Shown here: one piece after another, positions 15,538-24,000 of the stretch
Position numbering within the stretch: the first letter of the stretch is position 1
Layout of the letters: the number at the start of each line of letters is the position of its first letter
Source: Candidatus Leptovillus affinis
Lineage (GTDB): Bacteria > Chloroflexota > Anaerolineae > Promineifilales > Promineifilaceae
DNA length: 64,000 nucleotides
Assembly: GCA_016705235.1 (NCBI GenBank)
Contig: JADIYP010000001.1
Span: forward strand, 496,001-560,000
Direction of reading: 5' to 3'
Notes under the pieces: model-generated
The model's input: only the letters and a program-made list of their open reading frames with translations
Told to the model about the DNA's origin: nothing
Database searches by the model: none
Position numbers and translations under genes: made by a program

Positions 15538-16380
15538 ATGGAACCATTTCTTAGCGGGCAAACGGCCGTGATCACCGGCGGCACACAAGGCATCGGCTGG
15601 GCGCTGACCCAGGCGTTGGCGGCGCACGGCGCGCAAGTTTACGCCTGCGGTTATTCGGCGGCCAGCCTGGAACGGGCGGAAAACGAGCGCCAGGCGCTGC
15701 CCTGGCATGAGCAAATCTCTCTGGCGCGCTGTGATGTGACCGACCGGGGGCAATATGTTGGCTGGCTGGAAGAGGTATATGGGGGAAACGGCCGTCTGGA
15801 CATCCTCATCCACAACGCCGCCTACGTGCAGTGGGACGACGTGCTGGACATGAGCATCGACCAGGCGCAGCATACCATGCGCGTCGGCTACGATGGCATG
15901 GTAACTGGCGTGCGCACGGCGCTCCCCTGGATGCTGGCCGCCGGGCAGGGCCGCATCGTTACCGTCGGTTCCATCACCGCCCGCATTTTGGTGCGCGGTT
16001 CGTCGGCGGCATACACAGCCACCAAAGCGGCCATCGACGCCTACACCGTCACCCTGCAAATGGAACTGGCGCACACACCGGTCAGCGCCACGCTGGTGCG
16101 CCTGGGCACGGTAGCCGGCACAGATTTCTTCAAAAAACATGTCCAACCAGGCCGAACGCCCAAACTAAACAAATATCTACCGGCGCTCACGCCGCCGCAA
16201 GTGGCCACGGCCGTACTCCGCGCCATGCAAAAGAAACAGCCCATCCTCACCCTGCCCCGCTACCTGGGACCGCTGTCGGTCATCTACCAAATTGCCCCCC
16301 GCTTTTCCCGCTGGCTGTCTGACCAGGGTTGGGGCGAACATCCGGATTACGGCCGTGTCGATTGGACCTATAAAAAGTAA
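15538..16380 (+). CDS. Short-chain dehydrogenase/reductase
   Basis: The protein has 280 residues. 'TGGTQGIG' (13-20), 'IHNAAY' in place of NNAG, Ser in 'TVGSIT', and Tyr159-x3-Lys163 in 'YTATK' define an active classical SDR. The C-terminus lacks the usual GG-D-GG end and instead has 'LPRYLGPLSVIYQIAPRFSRW', like SDRs near lipid or sterol enzymes that associate with membranes. The substrate is unknown. Confidence 0.82.
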   Translation: MEPFLSGQTAVITGGTQGIGWALTQALAAHGAQVYACGYSAASLERAENERQALPWHEQISLARCDVTDRGQYVGWLEEVYGGNGRLDILIHNAAYVQWDDVLDMSIDQAQHTMRVGYDGMVTGVRTALPWMLAAGQGRIVTVGSITARILVRGSSAAYTATKAAIDAYTVTLQMELAHTPVSATLVRLGTVAGTDFFKKHVQPGRTPKLNKYLPALTPPQVATAVLRAMQKKQPILTLPRYLGPLSVIYQIAPRFSRWLSDQGWGEHPDYGRVDWTYKK

Positions 16381-16444
16381 CCAAACGGCCGTTCATCGCC
16401 GCCCAACCCTGCCCTACTCACGGCCCGCAGCCGCCAAATTATTA

Positions 16445-16473
16445 TTGACTTGCTCCCAAACTTGGGATAAAGT
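16445..16473 (+). promoter_or_regulatory. Sigma-70 promoter upstream of the cold-shock gene
   Basis: TTGACT (16445-16450), a 17-base spacer and TAAAGT (16468-16473). The transcript would start near 16480 and carry a leader of about 110 bases containing a complete intrinsic terminator. Confidence 0.65.
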
Positions 16474-16513
16474 TTTCTTTAAGATTGAGTAAGTTTTTGT
16501 TTCGGCAACTGAG

Positions 16514-16552
16514 AAAACCGTCCAGACTTACACAGTCTGGACGGTTTTTTTT
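16514..16552 (+). terminator. Intrinsic terminator in the csp leader (possible attenuator)
   Basis: A 13-bp stem (16516-16528 with 16534-16546, loop TACAC) is followed by eight T. It lies between the promoter at 16445-16473 and the csp start codon at 16590. It might instead end transcripts of the SDR gene (stop at 16380). Confidence 0.8.
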
Positions 16553-16589
16553 CTGAAACAAAGCTGTAATTTGAAGGAGATTTTTTAAG

Positions 16590-16802
16590 ATGGACGATGT
16601 AGAACAAGGAACAGTCAAATGGTTTAGCGACCAAAAAGGCTATGGTTTTATTGCCCGCGACAACGGCGGCGATGTGTTTGTACACTTCTCTGCTATCAAC
16701 GGACAACAAGGCTTTCGGACTCTGGCCGAAGGCGAACGTGTCGAATTTAACGTACAGATGGGGCAGAAAGGTCTGGCCGCTGTAAACGTCAACAAAATTT
16801 AG
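16590..16802 (+). CDS. Cold-shock domain protein (CspA family)
   Basis: The protein has 70 residues. RNP1 'KGYGFI' and RNP2 'DVFVHFSAI' are intact, starting from 'GTVKWFSDQ'. It binds single-stranded nucleic acid and can melt RNA hairpins. An AAGGAG box sits at 16575-16580. The upstream leader holds a strong terminator, so CspA-type antitermination of its own leader is a reasonable hypothesis. The FKBP gene starts 12 bases after its stop. Confidence 0.93.
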   Translation: MDDVEQGTVKWFSDQKGYGFIARDNGGDVFVHFSAINGQQGFRTLAEGERVEFNVQMGQKGLAAVNVNKI

Positions 16803-16814
16803 GATTGATGCTTA

Positions 16815-17294
16815 ATGAGCCAACATTTGAAGGTTGCCGATAATCTGGTCGTTAGTATGCACTACACCCTGACCCTTGAAGACGGCCAGGTAGTTGATTC
16901 GTCTGTAGAAGGCGACCCTTTACAGTTTTTACAAGGCTTTGGCCAGATCATTCCGGGTCTGGAAAAAGAACTTTATGGCATGGCTATCGGCGATAACAAA
17001 AAAGTTACGGTAGCGGCCGTCGACGGTTATGGCGATATCGATCCTGACGCATATCAGGTTGTTTCTCGCGCCATGTTTCCGGATGATTTGAATTTGGAAG
17101 AAGGGATGGGGCTGCGCATGCGCGATCAAGGCACAGGTCAACTGATTGAGACCTATGTCGCCGAAATCCGCGCTGATGAAGTCTTGCTCGACTTTAACCA
17201 CCCGCTGGCCGGTGAAATTCTAACGTTTGACATCGAAATTTCCGGCTTACGCCAGGCCACAGACGAAGAATTGGCCCACGGCCACGTTCACTAA
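16815..17294 (+). CDS. FKBP-type peptidyl-prolyl isomerase (SlyD-like)
   Basis: The protein has 159 residues. 'VSMHYTLTLEDGQVVDSS' and 'FGQIIPGLEKELYGM' form the FKBP half-barrel; the central insert 'GYGDIDPDAYQVVSRAMF' is the SlyD insert-in-flap chaperone domain. The C-terminus ends 'EELAHGHVH', a short His-containing tail compared with the metal-binding tail of E. coli SlyD. It probably assists folding in the cytoplasm and is co-transcribed with the cold-shock gene. Confidence 0.9.
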   Translation: MSQHLKVADNLVVSMHYTLTLEDGQVVDSSVEGDPLQFLQGFGQIIPGLEKELYGMAIGDNKKVTVAAVDGYGDIDPDAYQVVSRAMFPDDLNLEEGMGLRMRDQGTGQLIETYVAEIRADEVLLDFNHPLAGEILTFDIEISGLRQATDEELAHGHVH

Positions 17295-17317
17295 TCAACT
17301 GGTAATTCTAAAAACAC

Positions 17318-17356
17318 AAAAGAGACATTCGGAAAAACCGAATGTCTCTTTTTTTG
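17318..17356 (+). terminator. Intrinsic terminator after the csp-FKBP operon
   Basis: AAAAGAGACATTCGG pairs with CCGAATGTCTCTTTT around an A-loop and is followed by a long T-run. Confidence 0.9.
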
Positions 17357-17370
17357 TTCGTACCTTCGCA

Positions 17371-17428
17371 GACCCTAAGGGTTTGTATTTGAGAAATTAG
17401 ACCTTGAGGAGCTAAAACCCTTAGGGTC
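17371..17428. repeat. CCCTAAGGGTTT variant inverted repeat
   Basis: GACCCTAAGGGTTT on the left and AAACCCTTAGGGTC on the right, with an unrelated centre. This T variant of the family also occurs at 29770-29931, 57508-57566 and 59134-59190. It lies between convergent genes. Confidence 0.75.
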
Positions 17429-17444
17429 TTCACCAACCCTTCGG

Positions 17445-18179
17445 TTAGCGGCGGCGGCCCAGGAGGCGCAGAATGTAAAGGAAGAGGTTGATAAAGTCCA
17501 GGTAAAGTTTTAACGCGCCCAAGACACTGATCCGGCCAATGACGGCTTGCAAATCGCCCTGTTGGGCAGCGGCCGCATAGGTCATCTTTTTGATATATTT
17601 GGTGTCGTAGACAATCAGCGCCAGGAAGATGATGATGCCGAGATAGGTGATGATCAGGTCGAGGGTGCTGCTGCGCAGAAACATATTAACCAGCGTCGCC
17701 AAAATAATCCCGATGAGGCCGAAGAAAAGGATCGGTCCCCATTTGGTGAGATCTTGTTTGGTGGTTAGACCAACGATGGTGAGCAGGGTGAAGACCACGG
17801 CCGTTACGCCAAAAGCCATCGTCACCACACCCAAATCATAGGCCAGCAAAATCGACGACAGGGTCACGCCATTTAAGGCCGCATAAGCAAAAAACATAGC
17901 CAAAGCCGCCCCCGTAGACAGCTTGTTTAATGACCGCACCAGGGCAATGACCAGCGCAATTTGGGCGATAAACAAGACCATCAGCACCCAAAAGGAGCCA
18001 AACACGAAATTCATAACCGCCGGTTGGGTGACGACGTAAAAGGACACGGCCGTTGTCACCACCAGCCCCAACGTCATCCACAAATACACCCGCGCCATCA
18101 CGGCGTTAAACGTTTCGGCCAACTTCGCCTCTGAAATTGAGCCGGGAATGTTTGGTTGATAATCCGATTCAAAAGACAT
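17445..18179 (-). CDS. Bax inhibitor-1/YccA family membrane protein
   Basis: The protein has 244 residues with seven TM helices after a soluble N-terminal segment. The family pattern includes 'LYLDFINLFLYILRLLG' near the C-terminus, and 'VYDTKYIKK' with the Asp of the proposed pH-sensing pair. Relatives act as calcium or ion leak channels or modulate FtsH; the role here is not defined. It is monocistronic, with a repeat on its downstream side. Confidence 0.9.
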   Translation of the reverse strand: MSFESDYQPNIPGSISEAKLAETFNAVMARVYLWMTLGLVVTTAVSFYVVTQPAVMNFVFGSFWVLMVLFIAQIALVIALVRSLNKLSTGAALAMFFAYAALNGVTLSSILLAYDLGVVTMAFGVTAVVFTLLTIVGLTTKQDLTKWGPILFFGLIGIILATLVNMFLRSSTLDLIITYLGIIIFLALIVYDTKYIKKMTYAAAAQQGDLQAVIGRISVLGALKLYLDFINLFLYILRLLGRRR

Positions 18180-18265
18180 AATTTTTACCTCTCAAGCTGC
18201 CAGGGCGGCATATGGTTAGATGGGCAGAGTATAACACTGGCAGACAAATGGCGCATAGAGCGGCG

Positions 18266-19228
18266 CTAACGCTTAATTTTACCCGGCAAAATGTGTATGT
18301 ACGGTTTTCCCCACAAACGGTGCAGCGTACGATCCAGACGGCGAGAAGAAAGGTATAAACGCCAAATAAATGCATCTTCCCGATAATATCGCTCAACTTC
18401 CTCCGGGGTAATCGGCGAAAATCCGCTGCGCCCGGCAAAATATTCATTGCTCAACCCTACCAGATCAGGAATCAGTTCAGGTCGCTGTTCTTTGTAAAGA
18501 TTGCCCAGCAAATCGATCACTACCTTGCGAGGGTCGTAGTAGCGCGTGGTGATTTCTTCCAGGTAAAGCCGTTTCAGCAGCCCCACCAGGAAGGATGGCG
18601 CGCTGCGCAGAAAGATTTCGGCGTTGAGCTGCTCTGCGCCGTTTTTGCGCAGCAGGGGCGAATTGGTATCGAAATAAACCAACTGCACCGGGTCTGGCAG
18701 CCCGCCAACTGCCGGATCAAGATCGGCTACAGCCCAATTGGAAAGCTGCCCGTCGAAACCCACCTCCACCTGGCCCCGATTGGTTTCGTTAAAGGCAAAC
18801 ACCTTTTGCAACTCGCCCAGAACAGCGGCAAACAAGGTGAGGGCCGCCGCCGCGTCCAGTTGGTGGACTGTTTTGTTGGCGATGGCGTGAACCGGCAGTT
18901 TTTGCTGCGCCAGGTAGATAACTGTGTAACGGCCGTTCTCCGCCGCAAACCAAACCATCGCCCCCGGCGCAGTCTGCACGCCAATATCCGCATACACGGC
19001 CTGGCTGTCGTTGTATAACTGCGCGTAAGCCGCAGCCTCGGCCTCGCTGTGAAATAGCGGCATCCGCTTATAAACCAGGTTCGGATCGCCCCCTTCCATG
19101 GCAATCACCGTGCTGATTTCGCCGTATCCCAAAACTTGCGCCGGGATAACGCTGCGCTCCGGGTGCAGCGGATCCAGCCCGGCCTCAAAACGGCGCAAAA
19201 AATCCGAGTCGACTGTGATGTCGGCCAT
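18266..19228 (-). CDS. DUF6206-like hypothetical protein
   Basis: The protein has 320 residues, soluble. 'IPAQVLGYGEISTVIAM' followed by 'LVYKRMPLFHS' resembles a kinase-like N-lobe (Gly loop and Lys), and 'AVADLDP' and 'LVYFDTNSPLL' are candidate acidic catalytic segments. The family label is from memory. It begins four bases after the upstream aminotransferase gene ends, on the same strand, so the two are one operon. It may phosphorylate or otherwise process the aminotransferase product. Confidence 0.65.
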   Translation of the reverse strand: MADITVDSDFLRRFEAGLDPLHPERSVIPAQVLGYGEISTVIAMEGGDPNLVYKRMPLFHSEAEAAAYAQLYNDSQAVYADIGVQTAPGAMVWFAAENGRYTVIYLAQQKLPVHAIANKTVHQLDAAAALTLFAAVLGELQKVFAFNETNRGQVEVGFDGQLSNWAVADLDPAVGGLPDPVQLVYFDTNSPLLRKNGAEQLNAEIFLRSAPSFLVGLLKRLYLEEITTRYYDPRKVVIDLLGNLYKEQRPELIPDLVGLSNEYFAGRSGFSPITPEEVERYYREDAFIWRLYLSSRRLDRTLHRLWGKPYIHILPGKIKR

Positions 19229-19232
19229 TGGT

Positions 19233-20498
19233 TTAGCCTCCCAACATGTGGGCTACCTGCGTTAGAGCGGCATCCACACGACGCAAAATATCCTCAGCCA
19301 GCGCCCGGTCGATGATGAGCGGCGGCAGGAATTGCGCCACGCGGGTGTCGTTGTAGGCATAAACCGACAGCAGCCCCTGATCATAGGCCGCCTTAGAAAA
19401 CAAAGGGCCGCAGTATTCGTTCACCATCTCAATGCCCATCATCAGTCCCAACTGGCGTAAACCCACCAGCACAGCAGGATGTTTGGCCCGTAATTGGGCA
19501 AAACCCTGGGCAAAAAAAGTGGCCATTTCGCTGACGTGGTTTAAAAATTGGGGATCGGCGGCCATCGCCAAGACGCGCAGGGCCACCGGGCAGCCCACTT
19601 CCGCCCCGCCAAAGGTGGAAATATGAATGAACGGATCCTCGTGGAACACGCCTTCCAGTTCTCGACGAAAACAGGTAGCCGAAATGGGGTAAATGCCGCC
19701 GGAAAGTCCTTTACCCAGCACCATGATGTCTGGAACCACGCCAAAATGCTCCACGCCCCACAATTTGCCCGTGCGTCCCAGCCCTGTCTGGATTTCATCG
19801 CTGATGAGCAGCGCGCCGTGCCGGTCACAAATGGCGCGCACCTGAGCCAGGTAATCGGGCGGCGGAACCAGGATGCCATTGGTGGCGGGGACGGTTTCCA
19901 GGATGACAGCGGCAGTTTGCGGGGTAACGGCCGTTTCCATCGCCGCTATATCACCAAACGGAACCTGCACAAAACCGGGCGCCTGCTCGCCAAAAGGTTG
20001 GTAATACTTCGCGTCACCGGCCGCCAGCGCCAGCCCGGTGTGCCCATGATACCCGCCGCGCGCCGAGATAATTTCTTGCCGCCCGGTGAATCCTCGCGCC
20101 ACCTTAAACGCCAGGTCCACTGCCTCGCCGCCGCCCACGCCAAAAACCGTGTACGACAAATTTCCCGGCGTTACTTCAGCCAGCCTGGCGGCCAGCCTGG
20201 CTCGCGGCTCGCTAACCAGGTGATGGTTGCCAATGTCCAACGTTTGCAGGCTGTCTATAAGCGCCTGCACAACTTCCGGGTGGCGATGCCCCAGATTGAA
20301 TACCCCGCCGTTGCAATGGCAGTCAATCACGCGCTTTTCCCCGGCCATGTCCCAGATAAATGGCCCGCTGCGGCGACCCTGTACAAAATCGATGCCGGCC
20401 ATCTGGAAAAAGGCGGCTTTGCCGGAGGAAACATGGCGCGAGAATTGGTCGAAAACGGCCGTTTTCCTGTCAATCTCAGAAGCCTGGCGGTCAGTCAT
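19233..20498 (-). CDS. Class III PLP-dependent aminotransferase
   Basis: The protein has 421 residues. PLP-binding features are clear: Gly-rich 'FGVGGGEAVDLAFKVAR', 'YHGHT', Asp234 in 'ISDEIQTGLGRTG', and the Schiff-base Lys263 in 'VLGKGLSGG'. It belongs with acetylornithine/4-aminobutyrate-type enzymes that transfer amino groups from omega-amino acids. The amine substrate is not identifiable. It is the first gene of an operon with the kinase-like gene downstream. An 8-bp inverted repeat (CAGACAAA/TTTGTCTG, 20563-20588) about 65 bases upstream of its start could be an operator. Confidence 0.88.
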   Translation of the reverse strand: MTDRQASEIDRKTAVFDQFSRHVSSGKAAFFQMAGIDFVQGRRSGPFIWDMAGEKRVIDCHCNGGVFNLGHRHPEVVQALIDSLQTLDIGNHHLVSEPRARLAARLAEVTPGNLSYTVFGVGGGEAVDLAFKVARGFTGRQEIISARGGYHGHTGLALAAGDAKYYQPFGEQAPGFVQVPFGDIAAMETAVTPQTAAVILETVPATNGILVPPPDYLAQVRAICDRHGALLISDEIQTGLGRTGKLWGVEHFGVVPDIMVLGKGLSGGIYPISATCFRRELEGVFHEDPFIHISTFGGAEVGCPVALRVLAMAADPQFLNHVSEMATFFAQGFAQLRAKHPAVLVGLRQLGLMMGIEMVNEYCGPLFSKAAYDQGLLSVYAYNDTRVAQFLPPLIIDRALAEDILRRVDAALTQVAHMLGG

Positions 20499-20562
20499 AG
20501 GTATGCTCCTTTTCGTCTCGATTGTGGCGACATTGGGTGCGCATTGATGGCGGGAAATAGTC

Positions 20563-20588
20563 CAGACAAACCCGAACGGATTTGTCTG
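20563..20588. promoter_or_regulatory. Inverted repeat upstream of the aminotransferase
   Basis: CAGACAAA and TTTGTCTG are separated by ten bases. The position suits an operator for the minus-strand aminotransferase operon, but no regulator can be named. The rest of 20499-20974 holds the 109-bp element and a short hairpin at 20897-20920 (CCAGAGGC/GCCTCTGG); I see no gene. Confidence 0.3.
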
Positions 20589-20631
20589 ACTGGCAACTGC
20601 AAGTTTGCAGTCTGAAACGTTTTGGGTCTGG

Positions 20632-20740
20632 CTAGCAGTTTGTCGGAAAAGTACCCATAGCCGCGGTTTCTTACCGCGTCTTCCAGAGGCGGGGTAAGGA
20701 TACCCCGGCTACAAAAAGAGGTTCTCCGACAGACTGCTAG
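20632..20740 (-). repeat. 109-bp cruciform-forming element, copy 4
   Basis: Full-length copy in reverse orientation with CTAG at both ends and the same two internal hairpins. Confidence 0.88.
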
Positions 20741-20974
20741 ATGAACTGGAAATTGGCTTGGGTGCTGGCTATAGGGCAGGGTGTCTTGCGTTTACCTGGT
20801 AATTAACCCCTCATGAGCAGAATACCCGGACCAAGTAGATGAATGCAATGTCATTTGGCACATTCAGGCAATGAGTTTTATCACCTGCCGGCGCGCCCAG
20901 AGGCAAGTTGTCGCCTCTGGCAGTGGCGGAGAGCGGCGATTAAGAGTGAGCGCGTGTCCGGTTCCCGGCGGGTT

Positions 20975-23767
20975 TTAGAGAATGGTGCGGAGAACGGCCG
21001 TTACCACTTCGTCTATCCCCTTTTGTGCCCCATTGGCCGCCAGCATAACCAGCGGCACATCTCGCATCAGCGACTGCGCCTTGGTGCGCCCTTCTTGGTC
21101 CATGGCCGGGTGATGCAGCACATAGGCCAAAATTTCTCCGGCAGCTTCCTGCTGCCCTTCTGTAAGCAGCAGCCGCGCCAGACTGATCAACACATCCAGC
21201 ACCAGGGGCACGGCGTTAATCGCCGCCCCAATTTCCAATGCCTCACGAATGTAAGCGCGGGCATGATGTGTTTCACCCAGAGCCACATCCACATTCGCCA
21301 GCGTCTCCAGCGAACCGGCAATCCCCCAAAGAAAGCCGATTTCGCGCCAAACGGCGACGCTTTGGGCGCAATATTGGCGGGCTTCTTCATAATCGCCCAT
21401 CTCCCAGGCCACGTTGCCTAGATTGTTCAGCAAGGCGGCCGCGCCCCAGCGATACCCAATCTCCTGACAAATAGCCAGGGCCGTGCGGTAAAGTGACCGG
21501 GCTTGCTCCACATCGCCGGTGTCTCCGGCGATGTTACCCAGATTTTTGTACGCCATGGCGATACCCTGACGGTCATCGATTTCCTGAAAAAGCGTCAGGC
21601 TTTGGGCGCAAAGCTGCCGCGCCGGCTGGTATTCACCCAACCGCCAACTGACGTTGCCCAGATCGTTGAGCAGCATGGCTACGCTGTGTTGGTCGCCGGC
21701 CTGCTGCCCCAATTGCAAACCCTGGCCGTACAGCCGTTTGGCCTCGTCGTAGGCGCCCCGGTCAACGGCCAGGTGACCAAGGGTTGCCAGAGCGCTGACC
21801 CTGCCCCACTCGTATTGAAGGCGGTCGCAAATAGCCAGGCTGTCCTGGCAGTGGGTTTCCGCCTCGATGTATGCGCCCTGACGATAGGCGATTTTGCCCA
21901 GAAGATTGAGCAGAAAGACGGTTTCTTTTTGCATGTCGAGCTTGCGGAAGATGGGCAGGCTTTCCAGCAAAAGACTGCGGGCGCGTTCGTACAGGCCAAG
22001 GCGATAGGCGAACTGCCCTTCACGGGCCAGCACCTTGCCCCAGATAATGTCGTCGATGGCGTTGGTTTTTGTCTGGCGCATGGCGCGCAGGCGTTGGGCG
22101 GCCGTTTTGAAGATTTCGCTGCCTTCTTGCAGCCAGCCGCGAATATCGTAAAACAGGAATAGAGGGTCGATGGCGCTGCGGATAACTTCGATATCGCCGC
22201 GCTCGACAGCCCAACTCCAGGCGGCGCGTACGTTGTCGATTTCGGCGCCGATTTCGGCCAGGGCGGCCAGTTGTTCGCGTTCCTGGAGGCGCAGGCGGCG
22301 TTTTTGGAGAAAGGCGGCGTAATAGGCGGCATGGCGGTCTTGCACGGCCGTGCGCATTTCTTCGTCTAGTTTACCGATAACGTAGAGGCGTAATAATTCG
22401 TGCAGCTCAAAACGAATCACGGCCGTTTCCCGATGCCCTTCTCGCGGTTCCGTCACGCTGCGCTGCAAAAAGGATTTATCGACCAGCGAAGCCAACACCG
22501 GCAAAGAGGTCTGCGCCACGGCGACGGCCGCTTCCCGCTGAAATCCCCGTTCAAAAACGGTTAATTGGCACAACACCTGTTGTTCGCTTTCTGGCAACAA
22601 CTGCCAGGAATAATCAAATACAGCCTGCAAACTGCGGTGACGGGCGGGCATATCGCGCCAGTTTGTGTTCAGAATTTCGTAATCACGTTCTATTTCGGCG
22701 GCGATTTCGGCGCAGGTAAACAGCCGTACCCAGGTGGCGGCCAGTTCAATGGCCAGCGGATACCCATCAACAAGCTGGCAGATGCGCACCACATGCGGCA
22801 CGGCCGTCGGCGTGAGATCAAAGTCTGCCGAAGCGCGGCGCGCGCTCTGCAAGAAAAGCTGCACAGCGCTGTATTCAGCCATTTCCGCCCACGCTTCCGG
22901 CGTCAGACGTTCGGTCATTTTACGGGTGGGCACTTGCATGCCCCGCACCGGATAAACCCATTCGCCATGCAGCCGCAGCCGTTCGCGGGAAGTGACCAGC
23001 ACCTGCACCTGGGGCGCCTGGGCCACAATTTCGGCGATCAATGTGGCTTCGAGCATCAGGTGTTCAAAATTGTCCATGATCAGCAGCAGGCGTTTGTTTT
23101 GCAGATAGTTCAATAACTGGGCGCGGGGCAGCGCGCTGTCGGCAAAAGAAAGGTTGATGGCGTTGGCGATGGTGGAGAGCATAAATTCGGGCGAGTTGAC
23201 GGTGGCCAGGGGGATGAAATAGACGCCATCGGGGAAAAGTTCTGGGCGGGCAAGCGCGGCTTGTTGGGCGAGGCGGGTTTTGCCGATGCCTCCCTGCCCG
23301 ACGAGGGTAAGGATGCGGCAGTCGAGGTTTTGTAATTGCTCGATGATGGCAGCTAACTCGGCGACGCGGCCGAGAAATGGGGTTGGCGGGGCGGGAAAAT
23401 TGGCGGGAACGGCCGTTCCTGCTGCTTCATGGGGAGATACGGCCGTTTCTACTGGCGGCGACACGTCATACAACCGATCCAATAAACCGTCTGGCTCGGG
23501 GTATTCAGCGCTGCGCAAAAATTGCAGCATCCATTGCCGCGTAAACCGGCCGTGTTCGGCCAATTCCACAGCCAGTTTTTCGACATCCTCTATTTTGGCG
23601 GGCACATACCCCTTGCGCCAGTATTCAATTGAAGAGCCGCCCCTTTTGCCCAACGCATAACCCAAATCATCCTGGACGGCCTGAATGCTTTTCGATTCCA
23701 GGTGACGAATGTGGTAAACAGCCTCGGTTAATAGTCGAGCAAATTGCTGGGCCGGCCGGTTGGCCAT
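20975..23767 (-). CDS. STAND ATPase regulator: N-terminal helical/HTH-like domain, NB-ARC NTPase, TPR repeats
   Basis: The protein has about 930 residues. An N-terminal region of about 90 residues resembles the helix-turn-helix-like head of Chloroflexota STAND regulators. Next comes the NTPase: 'FLGRVAELAAI', Walker A 'VGQGGIGKTRLAQ' (about 156-168), Walker B 'LLLIMDNFEHL', sensor 'VLVTSRERL' and the GLPL-like 'GYPLAIELAATW'. The second half is a TPR superhelix with repeated 'ALAICQEIGYRWG...LLNNLGN' units. Such proteins switch on ligand binding to the TPR domain. The ATG at 23767 is preferred over 23800 because the latter lies inside the palindromic TCGGAG site. No clear output domain such as LuxR is present. 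Confidence 0.85.
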   Translation of the reverse strand: MANRPAQQFARLLTEAVYHIRHLESKSIQAVQDDLGYALGKRGGSSIEYWRKGYVPAKIEDVEKLAVELAEHGRFTRQWMLQFLRSAEYPEPDGLLDRLYDVSPPVETAVSPHEAAGTAVPANFPAPPTPFLGRVAELAAIIEQLQNLDCRILTLVGQGGIGKTRLAQQAALARPELFPDGVYFIPLATVNSPEFMLSTIANAINLSFADSALPRAQLLNYLQNKRLLLIMDNFEHLMLEATLIAEIVAQAPQVQVLVTSRERLRLHGEWVYPVRGMQVPTRKMTERLTPEAWAEMAEYSAVQLFLQSARRASADFDLTPTAVPHVVRICQLVDGYPLAIELAATWVRLFTCAEIAAEIERDYEILNTNWRDMPARHRSLQAVFDYSWQLLPESEQQVLCQLTVFERGFQREAAVAVAQTSLPVLASLVDKSFLQRSVTEPREGHRETAVIRFELHELLRLYVIGKLDEEMRTAVQDRHAAYYAAFLQKRRLRLQEREQLAALAEIGAEIDNVRAAWSWAVERGDIEVIRSAIDPLFLFYDIRGWLQEGSEIFKTAAQRLRAMRQTKTNAIDDIIWGKVLAREGQFAYRLGLYERARSLLLESLPIFRKLDMQKETVFLLNLLGKIAYRQGAYIEAETHCQDSLAICDRLQYEWGRVSALATLGHLAVDRGAYDEAKRLYGQGLQLGQQAGDQHSVAMLLNDLGNVSWRLGEYQPARQLCAQSLTLFQEIDDRQGIAMAYKNLGNIAGDTGDVEQARSLYRTALAICQEIGYRWGAAALLNNLGNVAWEMGDYEEARQYCAQSVAVWREIGFLWGIAGSLETLANVDVALGETHHARAYIREALEIGAAINAVPLVLDVLISLARLLLTEGQQEAAGEILAYVLHHPAMDQEGRTKAQSLMRDVPLVMLAANGAQKGIDEVVTAVLRTIL

Positions 23768-23781
23768 CGCTTCAACCTCCA

Positions 23782-23829
23782 CTCCGAAAATTCGGAGCAA
23801 ACTCGGAGTATTTTTCTACCTTCTCGGAG
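23782..23829. promoter_or_regulatory. Palindrome plus phased TCGGAG repeats upstream of the STAND gene
   Basis: CTCCGAA-AA-TTCGGAG (23782-23797) is an inverted repeat with 7-base arms. TCGGAG recurs at 23792, 23803 and 23824, spaced 11 and 21 bases, on one helical face. A minus-strand -10 box (TATACT, 23842-23847) lies just upstream, so the sites would be in the early leader, where a repressor could bind. Confidence 0.55.
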
Positions 23830-24000
23830 CAGGAACCTAATAGTATACGATTGGTTGGCCTGTGACAAAGGCAGAATGTTTTGTCGTTTGTCTATGGGAC
23901 ATTCGGGTTAAATCGAATTTTCCGGCCTCAACCATGGCCTTCTTTACAATTTTGTGCCTGAGAAGAGCTACCTAAACTGGAGTTGGAGGAGAGAAAACGC

